Source of the DNA: a virus
DNA: 24,629 nucleotides
Direction: 5' to 3' (one strand)
Virus record (IMG/VR): IMGVR_UViG_3300044841_000053
Location: 1-24,629 of that record
In this document: positions 7,487 through 14,268 of the stretch, one piece after another
How the letters are laid out: each line of letters begins with the position of its first letter
How positions within the stretch are numbered: position 1 is the first letter of the stretch
Notes under the pieces: generated by a model
What the model saw: the letters and a program-made list of their open reading frames with translations, nothing else
Told to the model about the DNA's origin: nothing
Database searches by the model: none
Translations under genes and position numbers: made by a program

Positions 7487-8593
7487 CTAAACTGCTCTTT
7501 TTAACCTAACCTTGACGCGGTTGTGTGTCCGCGCAGCGCGCCATTGCGCTGCCTGCGTTTTAAAGAATTCATTTTTTTCCAGATCGAAGGCGCTTACCAA
7601 CAGCTCGCAGGGAAGGTCACACCAACTAAACCGTGTTGCTCCGCGCAGATGGTCGCGCACGTAGGCGATATCAGTTTCTTTAGACCTGTAGTGGTTGTGA
7701 ACCCAATGACGTAGCGCGGCCCTACGTTTTGCGCCTTCCGTTAATTCCCGGTTTTTGAAGAGCGCTGATGCGCCGCCGCTAGATGTTGGAAGTAATAACC
7801 GAGGACCATCTTCGGTGCCAAACGCCGCGTGCCACTCGTAGCGTTCGGTCAGAGCGAAGCTGAACATCATGGATGTGCTAAGAGCAAACTCGCTTTGGTG
7901 AAATTTGCTGTTCGGTTGCGACTTTACTTTTCCGCCCTTGACTATGGTTTTAATGTTATCAATCGGCATCCACTTGCCGTTGACTAGACCACCTATCCGT
8001 GTCTCAGCCCACCAAGAACCGTCATCATTTAGAGTGGCATGAACGTAATAGACCGCCTTCGTTGTGAAGATGCTTGTTTGCCCTCGGATTTGTTCCGGCC
8101 TCGCCGTAAAGCATCGAGTTAAATAATAGCAACTCTCCTTCCTGCAGACGACACCAATATCAATTGGCCATGTCATAGCCGCAAGATCGACAATGTTGTC
8201 GACTTGTGGCGTAAAAACCGATCTTTCGGCGATACCCAAATCGCCATCGGAAATTTCTGCAATTAGGTGAAAGTCGCAACCCAACAGCAGCTCAAGCGAC
8301 CGCTGGGTCTCTAGTGAGTGCGAACCGCCTTCCAAAGTTGACTGGTTCAACCTCTCGAATCGATCAAGAATGTCTGACGCCGTGTCGGCTATCTTGATTC
8401 TAGCTCTCGTCATTTTCCTGCGAGTGCGACGTTCAGCCAATTCTTCGGGGCTTCTTTCCACAATCACTGGAGCCGCCACACCTTCTATTGTCGACTCGAC
8501 ATGCACCGGCTGATCTACACTCGCGACGCGGGAAGATGGCGTCTGCGCCCAAACAACCAAGCGGCGTAAATATTTATGAACCAGCTTGAGCAT
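7487..8593 (-). CDS. Uncharacterised protein of alphaproteobacterial phages
   Basis: The protein has 368 residues. I chose the ATG at 8593 because GGAAAGG lies ten bases upstream and it clears the upstream stop at 8601; an ATG at 8617 would add eight residues and overlap. The N-terminal 100 residues are basic and rich in Arg/Glu (AERRTRRKMTRARIKIAD). The central 200 residues look like a beta-rich folded domain. The C-terminal block LRHWVHNHYRSKETDIAYV, then RDHLRGATRFSWCDLPCELL, resembles a conserved block I have seen in hypothetical proteins of rhizobial prophages. No catalytic motif or transmembrane segment is evident. The function is unknown. Confidence 0.85.
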   Translation of the reverse strand: MLKLVHKYLRRLVVWAQTPSSRVASVDQPVHVESTIEGVAAPVIVERSPEELAERRTRRKMTRARIKIADTASDILDRFERLNQSTLEGGSHSLETQRSLELLLGCDFHLIAEISDGDLGIAERSVFTPQVDNIVDLAAMTWPIDIGVVCRKESCYYLTRCFTARPEQIRGQTSIFTTKAVYYVHATLNDDGSWWAETRIGGLVNGKWMPIDNIKTIVKGGKVKSQPNSKFHQSEFALSTSMMFSFALTERYEWHAAFGTEDGPRLLLPTSSGGASALFKNRELTEGAKRRAALRHWVHNHYRSKETDIAYVRDHLRGATRFSWCDLPCELLVSAFDLEKNEFFKTQAAQWRAARTHNRVKVRLKRAV

Positions 8594-8600
8594 TTTGCTT

Positions 8601-8936
8601 TTACCTTTCCAGCGCATCTATAGCCGGCTTCGCTCCCGCCGCATGCTTTGCATCGGCGGCGTCCATTTGCTCATTTGTCATAGCCTGATGTATCTGCTGA
8701 ATTGACCAAGGCCCGCAAGCAGCGCCGCGCTTGGCAAAACGTGAGGCTTCGTCGGCCGTCTCGAATGGACCGTGAAGCAAACCTTGATATGCGAGAACGA
8801 ACTGACGCGGGCGCGGCGGTGGATCGTCTAGCTTCAGCATTCCAAGACACGCGGAGCCGCTGACGTGCAGATCAGCCTGCGTCCTGGTCCAGCCTAATTC
8901 TTTTTGCAGCTTCTCGCTCGCCTGATCTCTCGTCAT
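8601..8936 (-). CDS. Hypothetical phage protein
   Basis: The protein has 111 residues. The ATG at 8936 has GGGAGAA five bases upstream. An N-terminal helical part (TRDQASEKLQKELGWTRTQA) is followed by a compact segment, FVLAYQGLLHGPFETADEAS, resembling the beta-strand/helix pattern of small phage accessory proteins. An Ala-rich tail ends at LER. It has no recognised family. Its stop lies seven bases before the next start, and its upstream gap holds the conserved intergenic element. Confidence 0.82.
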   Translation of the reverse strand: MTRDQASEKLQKELGWTRTQADLHVSGSACLGMLKLDDPPPRPRQFVLAYQGLLHGPFETADEASRFAKRGAACGPWSIQQIHQAMTNEQMDAADAKHAAGAKPAIDALER

Positions 8937-8957
8937 TTTAATTCTCCCATTGTCCCT

Positions 8958-8988
8958 GTGATGCGATTTTACTTTGGCCGGATACGCG
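8958..8988. promoter_or_regulatory. Conserved intergenic element, copy 2
   Basis: Here gtgatgcg (8958-8965) is followed after six bases by ctttggccggatacgcg (8972-8988), with 8/8 and 16/17 identity to the element at 7442-7467. It lies in the 67-base gap upstream of the 8601-8936 gene. Only the spacing differs (six bases against one). Confidence 0.55.
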
Positions 8989-9003
8989 GGCCGTGGATTT
9001 TTC

Positions 9004-9327
9004 TCAGACTTTTGGCTTTGACGCGCGCAGTGCCTGGACGCGCCCTACTTCTTTGCCAATTCGAACAAACGATTCAGGCGAGACTTCGCCAAGAAGCTTT
9101 TCGATTGATCGCGCGTCCGCCTCCATATTCGTAAGCCAGAACTCGACGGCGATGCGCTCTAGCTTATCGATCAGCCGCCTCTCGTTTACGGCGACACGTT
9201 CCAGCGCATCGTTCTCTGCGGCTCGGATTGCGGCGGCAATCAGCCTAGCGAGTTCGTCGGTCGCGCTGCTGGGCAACGCCTCCTCATAAATCTTGCTGAT
9301 CTGTGCGGCTCGATCTTCTGGCGTCAT
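9004..9327 (-). CDS. Hypothetical helical phage protein
   Basis: The protein has 107 residues and is almost entirely predicted helical: MTPEDRAAQISKIYEEALP, LARLIAAAIRAAENDAL, then RLIDKLERIAVEFWL and IEKLLGEV. Two ATGs (9333 and 9327) are possible. The second sits eight bases after GGGGAG, while the first is only two bases from it, so I chose 9327. The acidic/basic heptad-like pattern suggests a coiled-coil or helical bundle. No family is recognised. Confidence 0.8.
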   Translation of the reverse strand: MTPEDRAAQISKIYEEALPSSATDELARLIAAAIRAAENDALERVAVNERRLIDKLERIAVEFWLTNMEADARSIEKLLGEVSPESFVRIGKEVGRVQALRASKPKV

Positions 9328-9345
9328 TTCCATCTCTCCCCTACC

Positions 9346-9555
9346 TTACGGCGTCTTACACAATTCGAGTGCCTGCGATTCTGTGAAGCCCTCTTCGACT
9401 AGCGCGAGATATGATGCGCGCCGGACCCTTGCCATTGTTTGCGCGTGAAGTATCAACTCTGGAACGGCGCGGCGAAACTTCTCAATGTCGCCCTTCATCT
9501 GGTTACGCACGTCGAGAGTGACGACTTTCGGTCCATCGTTTTTATCGTCGTCCAT
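9346..9555 (-). CDS. Small conserved phage protein
   Basis: The protein has 69 residues. I chose the ATG at 9555 because AGGGGAG lies just upstream; an ATG at 9576 precedes that site. The sequence has an acidic N-terminus (MDDDKNDG), then KVVTLDVRNQMKGDIEKF and a C-terminal helix, VRRASYLALVEEGFTESQAL. The last block matches a pattern I recognise from many small phage and prophage proteins (RRASYLALVxEGFTExQALELC). No biochemical role is known to me. Confidence 0.83.
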   Translation of the reverse strand: MDDDKNDGPKVVTLDVRNQMKGDIEKFRRAVPELILHAQTMARVRRASYLALVEEGFTESQALELCKTP

Positions 9556-9591
9556 TTTCTCTCCCCTGTGATGCACTACGGGCGGGTGTGC

Positions 9592-9768
9592 TTATTCAAA
9601 TACAAAGCCGCGTGGTTGGTCGATTTCATGCTCTTGAATTTCGAACAGGGTTCCAGCTCGATCATCGGAAGCAGCGTAACATTTGGCAATCTCATGCGAG
9701 CTAAACACACCCTCTGGCTTCCCGTAACCCTCCGGTCCGTAGTCGGGATACACAACCCAGACCTTCAT
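9592..9768 (-). CDS. Small hypothetical protein
   Basis: The protein has 58 residues (begins MKVWVVYPDYGPEGYGKPEG, ends RGFVFE). The ATG at 9768 is preceded by GGGAGAG at five-base spacing, one of the clearest ribosome-binding sites in this region. The sequence starts with a beta-strand (KVWVVYPDYG) and is acidic overall. It is likely a compact alpha/beta protein. No family is recognised. Confidence 0.75.
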   Translation of the reverse strand: MKVWVVYPDYGPEGYGKPEGVFSSHEIAKCYAASDDRAGTLFEIQEHEIDQPRGFVFE

Positions 9769-9818
9769 TTTCTCTCTCCCTCTATTGCGAACTAGGCCCG
9801 GATAGGATGGGCTGAGTT

Positions 9819-10034
9819 CTAGGTGAAGTGTTTAGCTAAATACGAAACCTGAACGAGGTCGCGGCCTTCAGCATCTTTTACTGTCGCAAAATTCCCAACG
9901 AAACCATCTGCCTCTAACTCACGAATTATCGGCTGGATATGTTCGCGCAAAGCGTCATTGAGACGCCGCCGATATTCCGCTGCGCGTTCCTTATCCGGAC
10001 GCGTCGTGATTAACTGCGCAACTGATCCGCTCAT
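9819..10034 (-). CDS. Small hypothetical phage protein
   Basis: The protein has 71 residues. The start at 10034 overlaps the upstream stop (ATGA), which rules out the longer reading that begins at 10130. The sequence has a polar N-terminus (MSGSVAQLITTRPDKERAAE), then YRRRLNDALREHIQPIIREL, then FATVKDAEGRDLVQVSYLAK. A helix followed by a beta-hairpin is suggested. No family is recognised. Confidence 0.75.
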   Translation of the reverse strand: MSGSVAQLITTRPDKERAAEYRRRLNDALREHIQPIIRELEADGFVGNFATVKDAEGRDLVQVSYLAKHFT

Positions 10035-10189
10035 GATGCAACACCATCCAACTGATCCTTGACTTCCCTCTTCGCATTCCTGCGCCGAAATTTCCGTCCC
10101 GCTTTCTTCGCATCGACCTTCCGGCACCACGCGCCCTTGCCGCGCTTTGGGCCGTTGTGTTCCTTACGTGCTCCAGCTTCGAGGGCCAT
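10031..10189 (-). CDS. Very basic small phage protein
   Basis: The protein has 52 residues (begins MALEAGARKEHNGPKRGKGA, ends LDGVAS), more than a third of them Lys or Arg. The motif NGPKRGKGAWCRKVDAKKAG, then RRRNAKREVK, resembles small basic proteins common in phage early and middle regions. Nucleic-acid binding is plausible from charge but not shown. The ATG overlaps the preceding TAA by one base and the stop overlaps the next ATG by four, so both ends are fixed by coupling. Confidence 0.75.
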   Translation of the reverse strand: MALEAGARKEHNGPKRGKGAWCRKVDAKKAGRKFRRRNAKREVKDQLDGVAS

Positions 10190-10407
10190 TATGCTGACTT
10201 TCGATATTCGGTTTCGTCGCGATCTCGCGTGAGACGCGTCAGGATTCCAGCATCAACTAAAATATTCAATGCACGCAGGCTAGCATGTTCGGCGCACAGG
10301 TTTTCGCCGAAATAATTAAAATCCGAAATGCGCCTGCATTGCCCATCGCATTCTAAACCGCGACGCGCTCGCAGGTAATGTCTAGAAAGTTTTGCTTCGC
10401 ACCTCAC
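10189..10407 (-). CDS. Small Cys-rich protein (possible zinc finger)
   Basis: The protein has 72 residues. The GTG at 10407 lies seven bases after GGAGG. It has four clustered ligand candidates: CDGQC near residue 22, then CAEHAS about 20 residues later, suggesting a CxxxC...CxxH zinc site. It ends DRDETEYRKSA. The start codon lies inside the preceding reading frame, which ends at 10382. A 16-base tandem duplication just upstream (10416-10447) separates the two frames; deleting one copy would fuse this gene in frame to the preceding one. It may therefore be the C-terminal half of a once single protein. Confidence 0.7.
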   Translation of the reverse strand: MRCEAKLSRHYLRARRGLECDGQCRRISDFNYFGENLCAEHASLRALNILVDAGILTRLTRDRDETEYRKSA

Positions 10408-10753
10408 GCCACAACCTCCTCCGATGCTGGGCTCCTCCGATGCTGGGAGGGACGACAGATGGCGTTCCGTCTTCTGCAATTTCAACGCGCGAGCCGTCGC
10501 GAAACTCAATCGCTCGAACAGGATCATATTTTCGGCTGACCGGGTTTAGTGTTACGAAATCGACTTTCCCTACCACTACACTGAGGTTCGCCATCGCGAG
10601 CTGACAGGTCGCCACGACCGTCTCGCGCTCAATAGTGATCTGAGCGCCATATTCGATTGCAAGCGTCTTGGACAAGTTCTCGCCGGTTGCAGTATTGATT
10701 AGCTTCGTATCGTTTGCTTCCAGGGTGATGTCGTAGCCTTCGATCATTGTCAT
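10382..10753 (-). CDS. Hypothetical protein, C-terminus possibly frameshifted by a 16-bp duplication
   Basis: The protein has 123 residues. The ATG at 10753 overlaps the previous stop (ATGA). The sequence is beta-rich: MTMIEGYDITLEANDTKL, AQITIERETVVATCQLAM, then VVVGKVDFVTLNPVSRKYD and VEIAEDGTPS. The final 18 residues (GGAQHRRRLWREVRSKTF) look different: very basic and encoded after the 16-base tandem repeat. With one repeat copy the frame would run straight into the Cys-rich protein downstream, giving a single protein of about 182 residues. No family is recognised. Confidence 0.72.
   Translation of the reverse strand: MTMIEGYDITLEANDTKLINTATGENLSKTLAIEYGAQITIERETVVATCQLAMANLSVVVGKVDFVTLNPVSRKYDPVRAIEFRDGSRVEIAEDGTPSVVPPSIGGAQHRRRLWREVRSKTF
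10416..10447. repeat. 16-bp perfect tandem duplication at a gene junction
   Basis: The unit ctcctccgatgctggg occurs at 10416-10431 and again at 10432-10447. Sixteen is not a multiple of three, so the duplication changes the reading frame of the gene crossing it. It also supplies the GGAGG used by the downstream GTG start. Confidence 0.92.
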
Positions 10754-10902
10754 GTCGTGCGCCCCGGAGGCCCCGGCCTCTCAAGCGTACCGCCGTACTG
10801 TTTCCAGCGCGAAAGATCGTTGACGCCGCAACCGCGACGATGCGGCCTGAAAGTCGACACCAGGCTTAGAATCACAATCAACACGATCAGCAATTCGATC
10901 AT
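10750..10902 (-). CDS. Small N-terminally anchored membrane protein
   Basis: The protein has 50 residues (ends PGPPGRTT). MIELLIVLIVILSLVSTF is a single hydrophobic N-terminal segment, followed by a basic RPHRRG stretch, which favours an N-out/C-in anchor. AGGAGG lies ten bases upstream of the ATG at 10902, which overlaps the replication gene stop (ATGA). Its stop overlaps the next ATG the same way. The function is unknown. Confidence 0.78.
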   Translation of the reverse strand: MIELLIVLIVILSLVSTFRPHRRGCGVNDLSRWKQYGGTLERPGPPGRTT

Positions 10903-11840
10903 GCCGCATTTTCCTCCTCAGATGCCGGAGGGAGTTTTTCTCCGGTTGCTTCGTCGTAGCCGGGAGCAAATTCTTTGGGCCACCACCACCCGACTTGGAT
11001 TCGACCGGCGTCGTCCTTGCGCTCAATCGTGCGTGACCAAGTGATCCCACGGATTTCTTTGGTGTGCGCGACCCAGCTTTTCCAGCCGAGTGTGCCCTCA
11101 ATTACGAAAACCTTATCGACGAAAAAATCCTTTGCTGCGGGCTTTGTAGGCTCCGGCGTCGCGCGCTGAAACCACGATACGAGCTGCGCATTCCAGTTCG
11201 GACGCACCGTTCCGCGGGCCATGTAGTAAGCTATGAACTTGCTGAATTCGTTGTTGTATTGTTCGTCACCGAATCCCATCCCACGAATTTCTTGACGCGT
11301 CTCGTCGCTTGCCGAAAAATCAATCGTAAGTGGACCTTCCCTTCCAAAATCAGTTTTTAAAACCTTCGCGCGCGCGGGCTTCACTCCCTCTCCAAGTCCA
11401 GATTCCTCCTTCCTTAGGTCTCCTCCCTCCTCCCTCAGCGAAGGTTTTTCCGGATCGGTGGAGGACTGGTGGAGAACCTGTAGCGAACCATCATCATTCA
11501 ATCCGGCGTAAGTTCGTAACTCAGGAGGCATGAAATAAGTGTATTTCGGTTTTTTAGGCCGTTGATACCGGCAGAAGTTCCGAACTAGTCCGTAACTCTT
11601 ATCATCTGAAGTGAACCTCTTTACGGAATTGCAGGTAACCATCTCCTCCATAAGCGCCGACGTTTCCACCGCGTCGGCCGGCATTAGCTTCATCTTGAAC
11701 TGCAGTGGCTTCCATTCAAAGATGCCGTGGTCGTCCGCCTCAGTCCAAATACCGATGTAGAGCACGCGCGCCGTCATCGAGAGCGACACGAACGCCTCGT
11801 CGGTAAAGAGCCCAGGATGGACACTGCGGATTCTCGCCAT
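10899..11840 (-). CDS. Phage replication initiator / O-like protein
   Basis: The protein has 313 residues. The N-terminal 110 residues (MARIRSVHPGLFTDEAFVSL, then WTEADDHGIFEWKPLQFKMK, then MEEMVTCNSVKRF) match the winged-helix N-terminal domain seen in many phage replisome-organiser proteins. The segment GLVRNFCRYQRPKKPKYTY closes the domain. The middle (115-170) is acidic and low in complexity. The C-terminal half (EYNNEFSKFIAYYMARGTVR, NWNAQLVSWF) resembles the helicase/primase-loading region of such proteins. It would bind the phage origin, which may lie in the gene, and recruit host helicase. GGGGAAG is ten bases upstream of the ATG, inside the bridging micro-ORF. Confidence 0.85.
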   Translation of the reverse strand: MARIRSVHPGLFTDEAFVSLSMTARVLYIGIWTEADDHGIFEWKPLQFKMKLMPADAVETSALMEEMVTCNSVKRFTSDDKSYGLVRNFCRYQRPKKPKYTYFMPPELRTYAGLNDDGSLQVLHQSSTDPEKPSLREEGGDLRKEESGLGEGVKPARAKVLKTDFGREGPLTIDFSASDETRQEIRGMGFGDEQYNNEFSKFIAYYMARGTVRPNWNAQLVSWFQRATPEPTKPAAKDFFVDKVFVIEGTLGWKSWVAHTKEIRGITWSRTIERKDDAGRIQVGWWWPKEFAPGYDEATGEKLPPASEEENAA

Positions 11841-11844
11841 CGTT

Positions 11845-11901
11845 TCAGATCTTCCCCGCCTTTAGCGCGTCTCTGAGGGGTTGGATTGAGTTGGGTGTCA
11901 T
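11845..11901 (-). CDS. Micro-ORF bridging base-modification and replication genes
   Basis: This has 18 codons (MTPNSIQPLRDALKAGKI). Its ATG overlaps the upstream stop (ATGA), and its TGA ends four bases before the replication-protein ATG. It carries that gene's ribosome-binding site. It could be a translated coupling leader rather than a functional peptide. Three other gaps in the operon have the same arrangement. Confidence 0.4.
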   Translation of the reverse strand: MTPNSIQPLRDALKAGKI

Positions 11902-12812
11902 GAGCCCCGCCCCGGAACGTAGAGCGCGCGTGGCTTGCCCTCACCGAGTTTGACGCGCAGATATTTGTCGGTCTCACAAAGGATGTTTGGTACGTCGCTG
12001 AAGTCCATCAAGACGTTGGTCTCTTGCTGGACGACCTTGTAGATTGCGCGCATTTCTACGAGTGCCTGGGCTTGCGAGAGAGGCGCATCGACAGCGCGAC
12101 CATGAATGCGATTGAGTCCGCGCAACGTACCCGGCCCAGCAGCGGCCCATTCATAGGTATCGAGCGCGTGTCTCAGTAATTCCGTGAAACGCATATCCAC
12201 GACGGCCTGATAGGCCATGAACTGGCCCCACCCGTTTGATCTCGTGATGAGCTCGTGCGTGCGCTGGAGTGTCGCGTTAGCGCCGAAGTGTCGCGCGAAG
12301 ATATCGCGGCGCCCCCAAAGCGCACCGATGACCGTTTCAGCAATATACGACTGCTTGTCCGCACCTTTGGTCGACGGCGCCGATATCATGTAAGCGCCAG
12401 TGTAGACCTTGTCGCCACGCGCCTTGCGGCGGTTCAACACCATTGTCATTTCGCTTGGCTTGAAACTGTCGTTAACCGGCCACGCGCCGTTGAAAACTAG
12501 GTCATCCAAGGTATCCGGCCAATTGATTTGACGGCAGATGCACAACATCAGCCACAACAACGGATGATCGACATAGCGTTCGCGGATGTGTTCCCGAATC
12601 CAGACTGTGCCGCGGTCATCCTCGCGCCGTACGCAACAGAACCGGAAGCCCGGTTCATACTCACCATCGACTATGCGACCCGCAAATATCCAGTCGTCGG
12701 ACCATGGCATCGGCTTCCCCGGTTCGGCTGGGACACGTTCGATTTCCTTACGGACGCGGATTTGCTCGCGCTCGCGCACCCAATAGAACAGCGGTTCGTA
12801 ATTCGGGGTCAT
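11898..12812 (-). CDS. Predicted DNA base hypermodification protein (aGPT-Pplase2 / HMUDK-helical type)
   Basis: The protein has 304 residues and resembles the all-helical family described in phage thymine-hypermodification systems as alpha-glutamyl/putrescinyl thymine pyrophosphorylase, related to the helical domain of 5-hmdU DNA kinase. The signature is YEPLFYWVREREQIRVRKE at the N-terminus, PWSDDWIFAG (36-45), FRFCCVRREDDRGTVWI (57-72), LLWLMLCICRQINWPDTLDD (85-104), and KARGDKVYTGAYMISAPSTK (130-149) followed by QSYIAETVIGALWGRRD. No P-loop is present, so it is not itself a kinase. The family acts on 5-hydroxymethyluracil-derived bases in DNA. No dUMP hydroxymethylase or hmU kinase appears in this window, so the substrate here is open. 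It overlaps the AP2-HNH gene upstream by four bases. Confidence 0.75.
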   Translation of the reverse strand: MTPNYEPLFYWVREREQIRVRKEIERVPAEPGKPMPWSDDWIFAGRIVDGEYEPGFRFCCVRREDDRGTVWIREHIRERYVDHPLLWLMLCICRQINWPDTLDDLVFNGAWPVNDSFKPSEMTMVLNRRKARGDKVYTGAYMISAPSTKGADKQSYIAETVIGALWGRRDIFARHFGANATLQRTHELITRSNGWGQFMAYQAVVDMRFTELLRHALDTYEWAAAGPGTLRGLNRIHGRAVDAPLSQAQALVEMRAIYKVVQQETNVLMDFSDVPNILCETDKYLRVKLGEGKPRALYVPGRGS

Positions 12813-13291
12813 GCAACCTCCCGCAACTCTGGAAAATTGAGGACGGCAAACTCTCCGAAAACTTTCAGAACATAGATGTCGCGCTCACGCGCGGCTAGCA
12901 ACGCATCGGTAAATCGCCCGATGGTAATCGTTTTGCTGTCAACTGTGGTCTGGGCCACGAACGTCTTGCGCTTGGGCTCCCAATATACACCCCGATATCC
13001 TGATGCTGGCGTGGGGTGGATGACGTTGGCCCGATTCAGGCTACCCGTGCAGAGCCGAAGATTTCCCCGAGTGTTGTTGAGGCCGTTATGATCTTTGTGA
13101 TCGACCTCGCAGCCAGGAGGGGCGGCAAGGATTTCGCGGTGCATGTAGACGCCTTGACTGTTGCGAGCGTACCAATTGGGCTCAGATGGATGATTTGTAA
13201 CGGCGTGCCATACACCAACCGAGAGGCGTTCAAAATCCTCATCGTCCACAATCACAACCTTTCCGCGCGATATTTTAATTTCTCTCAGCAC
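12809..13291 (-). CDS. HNH endonuclease with AP2-type DNA-binding domain (copy 1)
   Basis: The protein has 160 residues. The GTG at 13291 has GGGGA six bases upstream. The N-terminal strand region (KISRGKVVIVDDEDFERLS) is typical of this family. The HNH core is MHREILAAPPGCEVDHKDHN, then GLNNTRGNLRLCTGSLNRAN. It is followed by an AP2-like GYRGVYWEPKRKTFVAQ with TITIGRFTDALLAARERD. It ends in the usual GEFAVLNFPE. These are mobile homing-type nucleases. It is overlapped (ATGA) with the base-modification gene and so is embedded in the operon without an intron. Confidence 0.92.
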   Translation of the reverse strand: MLREIKISRGKVVIVDDEDFERLSVGVWHAVTNHPSEPNWYARNSQGVYMHREILAAPPGCEVDHKDHNGLNNTRGNLRLCTGSLNRANVIHPTPASGYRGVYWEPKRKTFVAQTTVDSKTITIGRFTDALLAARERDIYVLKVFGEFAVLNFPELREVA

Positions 13292-13292
13292 T

Positions 13293-13340
13293 CTAATTCC
13301 CCACCCTCTCAGTCTCTATGGCTTGGGTTGCTGCGGTCAT
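13293..13340 (-). CDS. Micro-ORF bridging cytosine-MTase-like and HNH genes
   Basis: This has 15 codons (MTAATQAIETERVGN). Its ATG overlaps the upstream gene's stop (ATGA) and its TAG ends one base before the HNH GTG start. The GGGGA ribosome-binding site of the HNH gene lies within it. It is likely a coupling leader; the peptide itself need not be functional. Confidence 0.4.
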   Translation of the reverse strand: MTAATQAIETERVGN

Positions 13341-14056
13341 TCTGCGGGCTCAGTAACTTTGGCTACCCACGTCATAAACGGCATCGCTAATTCCAGCGCC
13401 GTTGGTGGCGCTGGTTTCGCAAACAACGGTCCCCATTGCCGGGCAACAGCGTGGGCAATTCCGGGCTCAGTCTCGCTGCGCTTCTGTTCGCGATCCTCGC
13501 TCGGCGCCATTTTCCAGCACTTCGGCTCAATCTTCGCGTAGTCGGATTTCTTGAACTCACGTTTCAGCTTTGGCAGGCCGTACAGCCACCAACCGGCGGC
13601 CTTAGTGAAAGGATCGCCGAACCACCACGGCTGCGTGTATTGATCCGCGGTGCGTCCGATCAGCTTGACGGCGTGACCGTGCGGAATCGAGTTCTCGACC
13701 GCACGTCGCGGAATGTGGGTCGCGTCCCGGAACAGGTTAAAGAACCGGGCACCTTCCTCCATCTTCGCCCAACGATCGGGGTCGCGGCCATGCTCCTTGG
13801 CCCAAACGCCGTTGATGCGCCTGTAAAGGTGCTTCGCTCCGGAGTTCGCTAGGAACTTGCAGACAGGGTGGGCAATGAGGCCGCGCCAGTGACGAGCGCC
13901 CAGGATATCCCGCACGTCGCCATGGTAGTGAGGCCCCGGCCTGCGTGTTGGCTTCAGGTCGCAGGAAATTGCGCGGAGGCCTGCGGCAATCAGCGCGTCG
14001 CGCATAACCCCGCTTTCCTCGCAAGCAACTAAAATGTCAAAGTCCTCAATCCTCAA
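13337..14056 (-). CDS. Cytosine-C5-methyltransferase-like protein (phage short form)
   Basis: The protein has 239 residues. The TTG start at 14056 overlaps the previous stop (TTGA), with GGAGG five bases upstream. Motif I is FDILVACEESGVMRDALIAA, ending GLRAISCDL. The motif IV position reads AHPVCKFLANSG (Cys66) where relatives have HPPCT. Motif VI is RAVENSIPHG (Glu121) where relatives have VENPxPHG. Then follow QPWWFGDPFTKAAGWWLYGL and a C-terminal AHAVARQWG. It belongs to a short family usually annotated as DNA cytosine methyltransferase, lacking a separate target-recognition domain. The catalytic Cys and Glu are present, but the Pro before Cys is lost. Activity is uncertain. Confidence 0.8.
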   Translation of the reverse strand: MRIEDFDILVACEESGVMRDALIAAGLRAISCDLKPTRRPGPHYHGDVRDILGARHWRGLIAHPVCKFLANSGAKHLYRRINGVWAKEHGRDPDRWAKMEEGARFFNLFRDATHIPRRAVENSIPHGHAVKLIGRTADQYTQPWWFGDPFTKAAGWWLYGLPKLKREFKKSDYAKIEPKCWKMAPSEDREQKRSETEPGIAHAVARQWGPLFAKPAPPTALELAMPFMTWVAKVTEPAE

Positions 14057-14268
14057 GCCGCCCTCCCCACATCAACCGAAACCTCAACACATGCAGGCGT
14101 TCCCTTGCCTTCGATCTTGTCGAGTTCGCGCCAGAATTCAGTCCGCGTTTTGATTCCGTGGCGTGTCACTTTCACGACGCCGCAACCGTTCAAGCACTCG
14201 CGTTCTGTTTTGCGGGCGAGCGGAAACGGTACTCGCGCGCCCCAGCTATGGCGGGGTGAGGTGGTCAT
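14053..14268 (-). CDS. Small hypothetical phage protein
   Basis: The protein has 71 residues. The start at 14268 overlaps the upstream stop (ATGA), which rules out the longer reading from 14376. The N-terminus is basic (MTTSPRHSWGARVPFPLARK). It contains a CLNGCGVVKVTRHG segment (CxxxC then VTRH), a pattern I have seen in small phage proteins, followed by TEFWRELDKIEGKGTPACVE. It may bind a metal through its cysteines and His. The stop overlaps the next start (TTGA). The function is unknown. Confidence 0.75.
   Translation of the reverse strand: MTTSPRHSWGARVPFPLARKTERECLNGCGVVKVTRHGIKTRTEFWRELDKIEGKGTPACVEVSVDVGRAA

Noticed and set aside
11898-12812. Reading the hypermodification protein as a nucleotide kinase
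   Set aside because: No Walker A or Walker B motif is present; only the helical domain related to hmU DNA kinases is suggested.
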